Assembly: GCF_019711435.1 (NCBI RefSeq) | Contig: NZ_JAIGNK010000003.1 | Coordinates: 372,001-436,000 of the forward strand | Reading direction: 5' to 3' | From: Qipengyuania polymorpha | GTDB lineage: Bacteria; Pseudomonadota; Alphaproteobacteria; Sphingomonadales; Sphingomonadaceae | Length of the DNA stretch: 64,000 nucleotides | In this document: positions 18,570-26,462 of the stretch, piece by piece | Layout: the number at the start of each line of letters is the position of its first letter | Numbering within the stretch: the first letter of the stretch is position 1 | Position numbers and translations under genes: made by a program | The notes under the pieces: model-generated | What the model was told of the DNA's origin: nothing | Databases searched by the model: none | Seen by the model: only the letters and a program-made list of their open reading frames with translations

Positions 18570-18600
18570 AAAAGGGCGGCCTTCGCAGGCCGCCCTTTTT
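18570..18600. terminator. Bidirectional terminator after rpsI
   Basis: GGGCGGCC and GGCCGCCC form a perfect 8-bp stem around a TTCGCA loop, with AAAA on the left and TTTTT on the right. It can end both the rplM-rpsI transcript and the convergent minus-strand gene that stops at 18621. Confidence 0.9.
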
Positions 18601-18620
18601 CTATGCCTGTCTTGGATTGC

Positions 18621-18818
18621 TCACCGCTGGAGCGCCATGATGCCCCAAGCAAGGAAGGTGCCTGCGAAGAACAGCGGCCAGCTCCACCAGAGTTCGTACT
18701 GGTAGATATCGACATGGAAGATGTTGAGGTGGCCGCCCTGGCGCCCCTGGCTGCCAATCAGCACCGAGAATACATAGGATAGTATCCCGCCCAGCGGGAT
18801 GGCTTTTACCAGTTCCAT
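18621..18818 (-). CDS. Small membrane protein, unknown
   Basis: A 65-residue protein starting MELVKAIPLGGILSYVF, with GAGG about ten bases before its ATG. Two hydrophobic segments are visible (residues 7-20 and a C-terminal WWSWPLFFAGTFLAWGIMAL). The frame is open a further 36 bases upstream, but that start has a poorer context. Not recognised; a membrane protein of this size could be a subunit or stress peptide. Confidence 0.7.
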   Translation of the reverse strand: MELVKAIPLGGILSYVFSVLIGSQGRQGGHLNIFHVDIYQYELWWSWPLFFAGTFLAWGIMALQR

Positions 18819-18884
18819 TACCGTTCCCTCGCGTCCGCGGGGGAATTTCAGCAAGAGTGGTTGAGATTCGGCATATGCCTAAAG

Positions 18885-19745
18885 TTAATGCACCGGAGGG
18901 TCGACGCGCGGGACCTGCCTGACCGGCGCGACCGGGTCGCCCGGCTCTCGCGGCGGAAGCGCGTTCTCGGGCACGTCGTCGATCTGCATGTCGGTCGTCT
19001 CGACATCTTCGAGATTGCGCACGCAGACGGTCAGGCTTTCGCCGTCCCATTCGATCTCGTTGAAGCTGGGCGGGGTCGAGCGGGTGCGCTTGGACAAGGT
19101 GCCTGCTCCAATCATCCGCACCGTGCCATCGACGGTCTCTTCCATGATGTCGAAGGCATCGTGGACATGACCCGACAACACCGCCTGGACCGGGCGACGG
19201 GCGAGTTCGCGCAGGGCCTTGTCGCCGTTCTTGGTGAGCGCCGTGCCTTGCGTCCCCACTTCGCGCAAAGGATGATGGACTGCCACCAGCGCGCGGGTGC
19301 CTTCAGGCAGGGCATCGATGGCCGCGAGGCATTTTTCCAGCGCGGCATCGGTTACCCAGCCCTTCGACCAATTGAGCCGCGGCTGCGCGCGAACGGCTGT
19401 CTTCAGCGGCACGATAGCGAGATTGCCGAGGTCCAGTTCCTTCTCGACCTTCTCCGCCATCCCGCGAAACCGCTTGTAGGGATTGAAGAAGCGCTCGATG
19501 GGATTGAAATAGGGCATGTCGTGATTGCCCACCTCGACCGTCACCGGCGCGGTAAGCGAGTTGATCCAATGCGTCGCCGCATCGAATTCCCGCTGCCGCG
19601 CGCGCATGGTGAGGTCGCCGGTAATCGCGACTGCGTCGGGTTTGCGCTCCTCGATTTCCTGCTTCACCCAGTCGAGCGCGCGATTGTTCTCGAGACCGAA
19701 GTGGATGTCGGAGAGGTGGAAAATGCGCCGGATTTCAGAAGCCAT
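18885..19745 (-). CDS. Calcineurin-like metallophosphoesterase
   Basis: A 286-residue class III-type phosphodiesterase. The dimetal motifs are all present in order: HLSDIHFG (residue 10), AITGDLT (40), EVGNHDMPYF (72), AVHHPL (155) and LSGHVHDAF (190). Such enzymes hydrolyse cyclic nucleotides, nucleotide sugars or lipid pyrophosphates; the substrate is not evident. Its start lies 11 nt inside the end of the lipid-kinase-like gene, so the pair is probably translated together, which may hint at phospholipid-related work. Confidence 0.92.
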   Translation of the reverse strand: MASEIRRIFHLSDIHFGLENNRALDWVKQEIEERKPDAVAITGDLTMRARQREFDAATHWINSLTAPVTVEVGNHDMPYFNPIERFFNPYKRFRGMAEKVEKELDLGNLAIVPLKTAVRAQPRLNWSKGWVTDAALEKCLAAIDALPEGTRALVAVHHPLREVGTQGTALTKNGDKALRELARRPVQAVLSGHVHDAFDIMEETVDGTVRMIGAGTLSKRTRSTPPSFNEIEWDGESLTVCVRNLEDVETTDMQIDDVPENALPPREPGDPVAPVRQVPRVDPPVH

Positions 19746-20592
19746 GATGGGTCGCTAGCAGATCGACTTCGCATGGGGCCACCGTGAATGTGGCTTTCGG
19801 CGGCAAAGTAGCCGGTTCGCCATCGATCAGGACTTCCAGCGGTGCTCCGTCGCAGGTTTCCAGCGTGACCTCGTCGACCAGGCCGAGCCGTGTGTGCGGA
19901 CCCTCGCGGAAGTTTCGACGCAAGAGGGCCCAGCTTTGCTGCAGCAGTTCGCCCGCGCCCTCGGCATGGAAGGCATCGAGCTGCATACCGCGATGGCTCG
20001 GGGTGAATTCGATGAGCGGGTAGCCCTCGTCCTTGCCGAGGCGCGGTCCGCAGACACGCACCATCGAGCCGCCGGTGGTCTCTGCGAGCGCATCGCTGGT
20101 ACCCTCGGCCATGGCGGGGATATCGAAATCGCGCATCGCCTCGCGCACGCTGGCCCAGCTTGTGCCGGGTCCGGCGAGCAGGCCTGCGAGCGCGTCCCCC
20201 TTTTCGCAGCGCGCCATCAGCGGGCGCACCGCTCGCGTCGCGCCGCTGGCAATTCGTTCGATAATCGTTTCCAAAGCGGCATCAGGGCCGTGAAGCCGCT
20301 TGCTCAGCAGGTTCATCGTGCCGCCCGGCAGCACGGCAATCTGCCCGCCCCAGCCGCGCAGCTGCGTGATGGCTGCATTGAGCGTGCCGTCTCCGGTGAA
20401 GATGGCGAGACGGCCAATGCCGGCGGCATCGAGTTCCTCCGCCGTCGGCAGGTCGTCGTCGGGGAAGCCTATCTTGCGGGCGATGGAGAAGCCCCTGTCG
20501 CGGCAATGGGTTTCGAGCGCCGCGATGGCGCGCTCGCTATTGCTGCCCGACCGTGAATTCGTGAGGAGCCAGATAGGGTTATCATCAGCCAT
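19735..20592 (-). CDS. Diacylglycerol kinase-like protein
   Basis: A 285-residue protein of the DAGK catalytic family. It begins PIWLLTNSRSGSNSER and has the nucleotide-binding IFTGDGTLNAAITQL and VLPGGTMNLLSKRLHGP loops of the family. The C-terminal half is a beta-sandwich ending in VLIDGEPATLPPKATFTVAP. Members phosphorylate diacylglycerol, sphingosine or related lipids. Sphingomonads contain sphingolipids, so a sphingoid substrate is possible but unproven. The downstream phosphoesterase overlaps it by 11 nt. Confidence 0.9.
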   Translation of the reverse strand: MADDNPIWLLTNSRSGSNSERAIAALETHCRDRGFSIARKIGFPDDDLPTAEELDAAGIGRLAIFTGDGTLNAAITQLRGWGGQIAVLPGGTMNLLSKRLHGPDAALETIIERIASGATRAVRPLMARCEKGDALAGLLAGPGTSWASVREAMRDFDIPAMAEGTSDALAETTGGSMVRVCGPRLGKDEGYPLIEFTPSHRGMQLDAFHAEGAGELLQQSWALLRRNFREGPHTRLGLVDEVTLETCDGAPLEVLIDGEPATLPPKATFTVAPCEVDLLATHHGF

Positions 20593-20645
20593 GGAGGAGA
20601 AGCGCGCGGTTTTCGCGGCGGTTCCCGAAGTGGAGCCGAAGGCGG

Positions 20646-20975
20646 TCAGATGCGTCCGGTCAGCACCAGCCAGGCCGTGCCGAAATTGAAAAGGCTGTAG
20701 ATGCCATAAGCAACCCCCATGCCGGGAAATCCGTTCGCGGCGAGCAACATGGCCACCAGCAAGAGGACGAACTCGAACCCGAGCGATACGCGGCCACCGC
20801 CAGACTTGTAGAACGCAGGCAGTGCATCGAGCATCGGGTGTCCGCTTTCGAGCACTGCCTTGTGGACGGCGAAATTGCCGATTCCGAGCAAGAACAGGAC
20901 GATGACCAGCATTCCTCCAAGATAGGAAAGCCGTTCGCAGATTGCCAATCGCCTTTCGTCGGCAGAATTCAGCAT
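20646..20975 (-). CDS. Small integral membrane protein, unknown
   Basis: About 109 residues with three hydrophobic segments: YLGGMLVIVLFLLGIGNFAV, VSLGFEFVLLLVAMLLAANG and a C-terminal YSLFNFGTAWLVL. The start is uncertain; ATG at 20975 (MLNSADERRLA) is used, but a GTG further upstream would add about 21 residues, and neither has a clear ribosome-binding site. Not recognised. It lies 54 nt upstream of the lipid-kinase gene on the same strand. Confidence 0.6.
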   Translation of the reverse strand: MLNSADERRLAICERLSYLGGMLVIVLFLLGIGNFAVHKAVLESGHPMLDALPAFYKSGGGRVSLGFEFVLLLVAMLLAANGFPGMGVAYGIYSLFNFGTAWLVLTGRI

Positions 20976-21124
20976 TCGGTCAAAATCGCGGAATCGCTCG
21001 TCGATGGCCGAGTGCAAATCGCACTCGCCAGGCGCATTCACATGGCCGTGGCGGGGCTGACCCCAGTTCCCCAGACTCGTTCCGGCCCCGCCCAGACGCC
21101 CGCCCAAGCACAGGGAGTTTCGAC

Positions 21125-21451
21125 ATGAAAAACCTCGTCCTTACAGCCGCTTTCGCCCTTGCCGCCGCCACCCCGGCCGTTGCGCAGGACAAGGCCGACG
21201 CTGCCGCCGATGCAAACTATTCGCGCGACCTCGTCGTCACCTATGACGACCTCGACCTCGACAAGCGCAGCGACCAGCGCAAGCTCAAGAACCGCCTCGA
21301 CAAGGCGGCCAAGATCGCTTGCGGCTACCAAGAAATCCGCACCGGCACCCGGGCCAAGGATAGCGAGGCCCGCACCTGCTATCGCGAAGCGCGCGCCAAC
21401 GCGCTGGCCACCTATGATGCGGTGATGGAGAGCCACGGAAAAGGCGGCTGA
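21125..21451 (+). CDS. UrcA-family secreted protein (copy 1)
   Basis: A 108-residue protein with a cleavable signal peptide (MKNLVLTAAFALAAATPAVAQ). The mature part carries the UrcA pattern: VVTYDDLDLDKRSDQRKLKNRL, then AAKIACGYQE and a second cysteine in ARTCYREA, so the two cysteines probably form a disulfide in the periplasm. UrcA proteins are common in sphingomonads and caulobacters and have no established function. A strong terminator follows at once, and a paralogue lies 300 bp downstream. Confidence 0.88.
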   Translation: MKNLVLTAAFALAAATPAVAQDKADAAADANYSRDLVVTYDDLDLDKRSDQRKLKNRLDKAAKIACGYQEIRTGTRAKDSEARTCYREARANALATYDAVMESHGKGG

Positions 21452-21470
21452 CGACCCTTAGCCTGCCCTG

Positions 21471-21513
21471 ATACCCCGGCCGGACTGCAGTCCCCCGGCC
21501 GGGGTATTTTTTT
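21471..21513 (+). terminator. Terminator after urcA-like copy 1
   Basis: ATACCCCGGCCGG and CCGGCCGGGGTAT form a perfect 13-bp stem followed by seven T residues. The 235 bases from here to the next gene hold no recognisable gene; they must include the promoter of copy 2, but I see no convincing -35/-10 pair. Confidence 0.93.
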
Positions 21514-21748
21514 GTCCAATGAAGACGTGACGTTCACCGACAGACTGCCAGAAATCCACGACAGCCCCCGTCGTTCGCAGAGCCGCCATCGCGCTTCGTC
21601 GTGCTGTCTCCCCCTTCCGTCAAATGAGCCGATCCCTCGTCGAAACCGGCGTGCAATTACAGTTGTAGCTGGGCAATACAGTACGTGAGCCGGGCCCGTA
21701 AGATCCCCCAACCCCGACCAAGGCCCGGCGAACTCGAGGAGATTGAAC

Positions 21749-22054
21749 ATGAAATTTCTTATTGCAGCTTCCGCTACCGCCCTCGGCCTGCTGACCGTAG
21801 CGGCTGTTCCCGCGAGCGCCCAACAGGTGCGCTTCGAAGTGGAATATGCGGACCTCAACCTGCAGACGGCAGAGGGGATCGAAATCCTCGACCGGCGTAT
21901 CGAGCAGGCCGCGCGCAAGGCATGCGGATACGGCAAGGTCACGACCGGCAGTCGCATCCCTTCGCGCAAGGCGAGCAAGTGCGTCGACGAACTGGTCGCC
22001 AAGGCCAACCAGCAGTTCGCAACCCTTACCGGGAAACAGGCGAAGGGCGGCTAA
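21749..22054 (+). CDS. UrcA-family secreted protein (copy 2)
   Basis: A 101-residue paralogue of the preceding UrcA protein. Signal peptide MKFLIAASATALGLLTVAAVPASAQ; then VEYADLNLQTAEGIEILDRRIEQAARKACGYGKV and a second cysteine in KASKCVDELVAKAN. GAGGAGA about 8 nt upstream fixes the ATG at 21749 in preference to a TTG at 21743. It has its own terminator, so the two copies are separate transcripts with probably different regulation. Function unknown. Confidence 0.87.
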   Translation: MKFLIAASATALGLLTVAAVPASAQQVRFEVEYADLNLQTAEGIEILDRRIEQAARKACGYGKVTTGSRIPSRKASKCVDELVAKANQQFATLTGKQAKGG

Positions 22055-22076
22055 GTCACCAACTAAACTAGCGAGA

Positions 22077-22114
22077 AACCCTGGCCGCGGTGTGCGCGGT
22101 CAGGGTTTTTCTTT
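22077..22114 (+). terminator. Terminator after urcA-like copy 2
   Basis: ACCCTGGCCGCG and CGCGGTCAGGGT pair as a 12-bp stem with one G-T wobble, loop GTGT, and a following T-rich run (TTTTTCTTT). It may also limit read-through into the convergent response-regulator gene that ends at 22139. Confidence 0.9.
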
Positions 22115-22138
22115 GGCGATCGAAAAGCGAGAAGAGCG

Positions 22139-22876
22139 TTAGCGACCAGCCATCGCCTTCACCTTGGGCAGGTAGGTGCGCCCGATGCGCAGCGCTTCGC
22201 CATCTTCCATTTCCGCAGACCAGACACCCAGCCCATCGTGGCGCAGGCCCTTGATGCGGTCCTTGCGCAGGATGGTCGAGCGGTGAATGCGGATGAACTT
22301 GGCCGGGTCGAGCCGTTTTTCGAGGCCCGCGATGGTTTGTAGCAGAAGATAGCTACGGTCTTCGACATGGAGGCGGACGTAATCGCGTTCGGCATCGATG
22401 CGTGAGACTTCCTCGGTGTCGATACGGATGAGCTCGCTGCGATGCGGTATCCAGAGCTCCTCGAGCCATTTGCTCGTCTCGCCCCCGCCCTCGCCGCGGC
22501 GGGCGAGCGCGCGCTGGATGGCGCGTTCGAGCCGTTCGGGCTTCACCGGCTTGAGGACATAGTCGACTGCATCGAGGTCGAACGCCTCGACCGCGTAATT
22601 GTCATGCGCGGTGACGAAGACGACCGCCGGGCTGGTTTCCTGCTTGGCCAATGTCTTGGCGACCGAGAGGCCGTCCACCTCGGGCATGGTCATGTCGAGC
22701 AGGATCAGATCGGGTTCGAGCGCTTCGATGAGCCGCAGGGCCTGCGCACCGTCGCTCGCGGTGCCTACCACGTGAAGCGCGTCCATCTTGCAGCAGATCA
22801 CCTGCATGCGTTCGACCGCGAGCGGTTCGTCGTCGACAATCAGGGTGCGCAGCTTGTCGCCAGTATCCTCAGCCAT
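22139..22876 (-). CDS. LytTR-type response regulator
   Basis: A 245-residue two-domain regulator. The receiver (residues 10-125) has the acidic pair DD15-16, phospho-acceptor Asp61 in LILLDMTMPEVDG, and the conserved lysine in YVLKPVKPERLE. The DNA-binding LytTR domain (about 150-240) contains VSRIDAERDYVRLHVEDRSYLLLQTI and FIRIHRSTILRKDRIKGL. Its start overlaps the end of the kinase gene by 8 nt, so kinase and regulator form an operon. Target promoters are unknown; LytTR regulators often control envelope or extracellular functions. Confidence 0.95.
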   Translation of the reverse strand: MAEDTGDKLRTLIVDDEPLAVERMQVICCKMDALHVVGTASDGAQALRLIEALEPDLILLDMTMPEVDGLSVAKTLAKQETSPAVVFVTAHDNYAVEAFDLDAVDYVLKPVKPERLERAIQRALARRGEGGGETSKWLEELWIPHRSELIRIDTEEVSRIDAERDYVRLHVEDRSYLLLQTIAGLEKRLDPAKFIRIHRSTILRKDRIKGLRHDGLGVWSAEMEDGEALRIGRTYLPKVKAMAGR

Positions 22877-24086
22877 GTTTCACCATCGGTAGCCTGAGTT
22901 CGGTTTCATATCCCTCGAGCGACTGGCCCGAGGTAATCGTGGCTTCGTTGCCGAAGCGTGCCTCCATGCGGTCGCGGACATTGGCGAGACCAATGCCGAA
23001 GCCGCCCGAATGGCCGCTGGGCAGGCCGGGGCCGTCGTCACTGACGCGCAGCACCAGCCGGCCATATTCCTCGCGCGCGACAATCGAGATCGTTACCGGG
23101 CGGTTGCTCGCCGAGACGCCGTATTTGACCGAATTCTCGACCAGCGGCTGGAGGATCATGCCCGGCACTTTCAGCTGGGCGAGTTCCTGCGGCAGGTCGA
23201 CGCGGACCTTGAGCCGTTCGGGGAAGCGCACCGCCTCGATTTCGAGATAGTGCTCCTGCAAGTCGATCTCGTCTTCGAGGCTGACGTCGCCGGTCGAATC
23301 CTCGGCCAGCGAATGGCGGTAGAAGCGCGAGATCGACTGGATCATCTGCTCTGCGCGGTCTTCCTTGCCGGTCATCACCAGCGCGGAGAGCGAATTGAGC
23401 GTGTTGAACAGGAAATGCGGGTTCACCTGGTAGCGCAGGCTTCGCAGCTCCGCGGCCTTTGCAGCGCTGCGGAAACGCTCTCCCTGTCGCTCGGCCGCCC
23501 GGGCGCGGGCACCGGCGACGATGGCGAGATAAAGCGCCGCCCAGGCCAGCAGGAGGAAATAGCGGCTCAGCGCCAGATCGGTCAGCCGCCGCCAGTAATC
23601 CGCCAGCGTAGGGGCGGGTTCGATGACGATCGAAGCGGGCGGGGTCTGGGCGGCAGCGCCGCCTTCCTGCACCCCGTCGGCGGTCATCTGTCCCGGGATG
23701 TCGAGCAGGAGATTGCCCGATTCGTCGCGGCGGATGTTGAGACCGCGCTGCTCGCCGATTTTCTGGCGAACCTGGTCCTCGATCGGCGCGAAGACCATGG
23801 TGTTGATTTGCGCGATAGCGAGCGAGGCGGGTACGGCAGCGATGATGGCAATGCCGACTTTCAGCGCGAGGCTGCGATGATCGAACAGGCGCAGGAACAG
23901 CCACAGGAGGACGGTCACGCCTGCGCCTGCAACGCAGACGAGCAGGCGACGCCATAGCAGTTCGTCCTGCATTTCGAGGCCGACCACGGCACCGCGGGCG
24001 GTAATCAGCAGGAAATAGGCCACCCACAGGCCGAGGATGGAAAAAAGCACCACCTTGGCCGGCACGCGCGGCACGGTTGCATTCAT
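22869..24086 (-). CDS. LytS-type sensor histidine kinase
   Basis: A 405-residue membrane kinase. Four hydrophobic segments (about 11-30, 44-68, 75-98, 172-192) bracket an extracytoplasmic region of some 70 residues between the third and fourth. The His_kinase domain carries His224 in LRYQVNPHFLFNTLNSLSAL, and the ATPase has PLVENSVKYGV and DDGPGLPSG with GIGLANVRDRM. The start MNATVPRVP at 24086 is chosen as family-like; the frame is open 66 bases further upstream. It pairs with the overlapping LytTR regulator. Confidence 0.93.
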   Translation of the reverse strand: MNATVPRVPAKVVLFSILGLWVAYFLLITARGAVVGLEMQDELLWRRLLVCVAGAGVTVLLWLFLRLFDHRSLALKVGIAIIAAVPASLAIAQINTMVFAPIEDQVRQKIGEQRGLNIRRDESGNLLLDIPGQMTADGVQEGGAAAQTPPASIVIEPAPTLADYWRRLTDLALSRYFLLLAWAALYLAIVAGARARAAERQGERFRSAAKAAELRSLRYQVNPHFLFNTLNSLSALVMTGKEDRAEQMIQSISRFYRHSLAEDSTGDVSLEDEIDLQEHYLEIEAVRFPERLKVRVDLPQELAQLKVPGMILQPLVENSVKYGVSASNRPVTISIVAREEYGRLVLRVSDDGPGLPSGHSGGFGIGLANVRDRMEARFGNEATITSGQSLEGYETELRLPMVKHG

Positions 24087-24133
24087 CTGGGGTTCACTGT
24101 CCAAAACAGGTTCTATGTGGAGCGTTGGCCGCG

Positions 24134-24167
24134 CAAAAGCCAGCGCCGCCATCGACGGCGCTGGGCT
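24134..24167 (-). terminator. Terminator of the fumarase gene
   Basis: On the minus strand CCAGCGCCG and CGGCGCTGG form a 9-bp stem with a 7-nt loop, followed by CTTTTGC. It lies 20-50 bases after the fumarase stop. The T-run is short, so efficiency may be moderate. Confidence 0.7.
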
Positions 24168-24185
24168 GTTGGTCGAGCGGAGATG

Positions 24186-25712
24186 TTATTCGGCAGGTTC
24201 GACTTCGCCCCTGGCAATCTTCTCGCGCCATTTGGCGGGCGCCAGCGTGTGGACATTGTTGCCCGCCGCATCGACCGCGACGGTGACCGGCATGTCCTGG
24301 ACCTCGAACTCGTAGATGGCCTCCATGCCGAGGTCCTCGAATGCAACCACTTCGGCGCCCTTGATGGCGCGGCTGACGAGATAGGCGGCCCCGCCCGTCG
24401 CCATCAGGTAAGCGACCTTGAAACGGCTGATGACTTCCACAGCGTCATGCCCGCGCTCGGCCTTGCCGATCATGGCGAGCAGGCCGAGGTCGAGCATCAT
24501 TTCGGTGAACTTGTCCATGCGCGTGGCGGTGGTCGGGCCAGCCGGGCCGACGACTTCGCCCATTACCGGGTCGACCGGTCCGACATAATAGATGGCGCGC
24601 CCCTTGAACTCGACCGGCAGTTCCTCGCCCTTTTCGAGCATGTCGTGGATACGCTTGTGCGCCGCATCGCGTCCGGTGAGCATCTTGCCAGAAAGCAGCA
24701 GGCGGTCGCCATGCTCCCAGCTCGCCACTTCTTCGGGCGTGAGATTGTCGAGGTCGACCTTCTTCGCCGCCGCATCGGGTTTCCACGTCACCGCGGGATA
24801 ATCGTCGATATTGGGCGCTTCGAGATAGGAAGGCCCCGATCCGTCGAGCGTGAAATGCGCGTGGCGCGTCGCGGCGCAGTTGGGAATCATCGCCACCGGC
24901 TTGCCCGCCGCATGGCAGGGCGCGTCGAGGATTTTCACATCGAGCACGGTCGAAAGGCCGCCCAGCCCCTGCGCGCCGATACCCTGCGCGTTGACCGCAT
25001 CGAAGATGTCGATGCGCAGCTGTTCGATGTCGCTCTGCGCGCCGCGCTGCTTCAGCTGGCCCATGTCGATCGGGTCCATCAGCGAAAGCTTGGCAAGCTT
25101 CATGCAATGTTCGGCCGTGCCGCCGATGCCGATGCCGAGCATGCCCGGCGGGCACCAGCCTGCGCCCATGCTGGGTAGCTGCTCGACTACCCAGTCGACG
25201 ATATTGTCGCTCGGGTTCATCATCTTGAACTTGGACTTGTTCTCGCTGCCGCCGCCCTTGGCCGCTACATCGACATCGATCGTATTGCCCGGCACCATCT
25301 CGACCGAGAGCACGCAAGGCGTGTTGTCGCGCGTGTTGCGGCGGGTGAAGGCGGGGTCGGCGAGAATCGAGGCGCGCAGCTTGTTGTCGGGGTGGTTATA
25401 GGCCTGCCGCACACCCTCATCGACCACTTCCTGCAAGGAGCGCGCGGTGTCGAGGCGGCAGTTCATGCCCCACTTCACGAAGACATTGACGATGCCGGTG
25501 TCCTGGCAAATCGGGCGATGCCCCTCTGCGCACATGCGGCTGTTGGTGAGGATTTGCGCGATGGCATCCTTTGCTGCCAGACCTTGCTCGGCCTCGTAAG
25601 CCTCGCCCAGCGCGCGGATGTAATCCATCGGATGGTAGTAAGAGATATACTGGAGCGCGTCCTTCACGCTCTCGATAAGGTCTTCTTCCTTGATGACCAC
25701 CATGTCGCTCAT
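24186..25712 (-). CDS. Class I fumarate hydratase (4Fe-4S)
   Basis: A 508-residue iron-sulfur fumarase for the TCA step fumarate to malate. The alpha region supplies a cluster cysteine in RPICQDTGIVNVFVKWG, and others lie in GWCPPGMLGIGIGGTAEHC; the C-terminal beta region contains YYVGPVDPVMGEVVGPAGPTTATRMDKF and EDLGMEAIYEFEVQDMPVTVAVD. Both parts are in one chain as in FumA/FumB. Class I enzymes are oxygen- and iron-sensitive, so this cell's TCA cycle depends on the Fe-S machinery encoded earlier in the window. Single-gene unit with its own terminator. Confidence 0.95.
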   Translation of the reverse strand: MSDMVVIKEEDLIESVKDALQYISYYHPMDYIRALGEAYEAEQGLAAKDAIAQILTNSRMCAEGHRPICQDTGIVNVFVKWGMNCRLDTARSLQEVVDEGVRQAYNHPDNKLRASILADPAFTRRNTRDNTPCVLSVEMVPGNTIDVDVAAKGGGSENKSKFKMMNPSDNIVDWVVEQLPSMGAGWCPPGMLGIGIGGTAEHCMKLAKLSLMDPIDMGQLKQRGAQSDIEQLRIDIFDAVNAQGIGAQGLGGLSTVLDVKILDAPCHAAGKPVAMIPNCAATRHAHFTLDGSGPSYLEAPNIDDYPAVTWKPDAAAKKVDLDNLTPEEVASWEHGDRLLLSGKMLTGRDAAHKRIHDMLEKGEELPVEFKGRAIYYVGPVDPVMGEVVGPAGPTTATRMDKFTEMMLDLGLLAMIGKAERGHDAVEVISRFKVAYLMATGGAAYLVSRAIKGAEVVAFEDLGMEAIYEFEVQDMPVTVAVDAAGNNVHTLAPAKWREKIARGEVEPAE

Positions 25713-25862
25713 CGCTGCTTATTCCCATGTTGCAGATTTGCGCTCCCCGATAGGCGTGTTTGCCGCCATCGGTCAAAGCGCTTGGAAGCAACGGGTCTTG
25801 CGCCTAAGTGAACTGACAGCTTGCAAAGCCGTGTTATCGATGTAATACAGCACCGGATACTT

Positions 25863-26459
25863 ATGACCACCACGACCCAGACCCGCCCCGATTACGCTGC
25901 CGCCCGCAAGGCGATGATCGACAGCCAGTTGCGCACCAGCGGCGTGAACGAGCCTTTCGTGCTCGAACGCATGGGCGCTGTCGCGCGCGAGGATTTCGTG
26001 CCGGAAGCGTCTAAGGGCACGGCCTATATGGACCGCGCCATCCGCCTCGCCGATGGCGGCTCGCTGCCGGCACCGCTGTTCCACGGCGCGATGCTGGCCG
26101 AAGCGCGTCCGGCTGCCGAAGACAAGGTGCTCGTGGTTGATGGCGGCAGCGGATACTTGACCGCACTGGTCGAGCCGCTGGTTGCGTCGGTGAAGACGAT
26201 TTCCCCGAGCGATGCACTTCAGGCCAAGAAAGGCGACTATACGCTCGTGCTGGTCGACGGCGCGATCGAACATGTGCCGGCCAATATGGCCAAGCTGGTC
26301 GCCGAGGGCGGCCGCATCGTCACCGGCCTGGTAGAGCGCGGCGTCACCCGTCTCGCCACGGGCCGCAAGTCGGGCAAGGCGCTTGCCCTCCTGCCGCTCG
26401 CCGAAATGGGCGTGCCGCGCATGGGCGCATTCGACAAGCCGGAGAGCTGGAGCTTCTGA
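25863..26459 (+). CDS. PCMT-family protein, apparently degenerate
   Basis: A 198-residue protein similar to protein-L-isoaspartate O-methyltransferase at its N-terminus: DYAAARKAMIDSQLRTSGVNEPFVLERM and REDFVPEASKGTAYMDRAI. The usual TISQP substrate loop reads GGSLPAPLFHGAML, and SAM motif I is VLVVDGGSGYLTALV. Between motif I and the next strand (YTLVLVDGAIEHVP) only about 25 residues remain, so part of the SAM-binding core seems lost. Repair methyltransferase activity is therefore doubtful. It starts 150 bp from the divergent fumarase and ends 3 nt before tolC, suggesting one transcript with the exporter. Confidence 0.8.
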   Translation: MTTTTQTRPDYAAARKAMIDSQLRTSGVNEPFVLERMGAVAREDFVPEASKGTAYMDRAIRLADGGSLPAPLFHGAMLAEARPAAEDKVLVVDGGSGYLTALVEPLVASVKTISPSDALQAKKGDYTLVLVDGAIEHVPANMAKLVAEGGRIVTGLVERGVTRLATGRKSGKALALLPLAEMGVPRMGAFDKPESWSF

Positions 26460-26462
26460 TTG

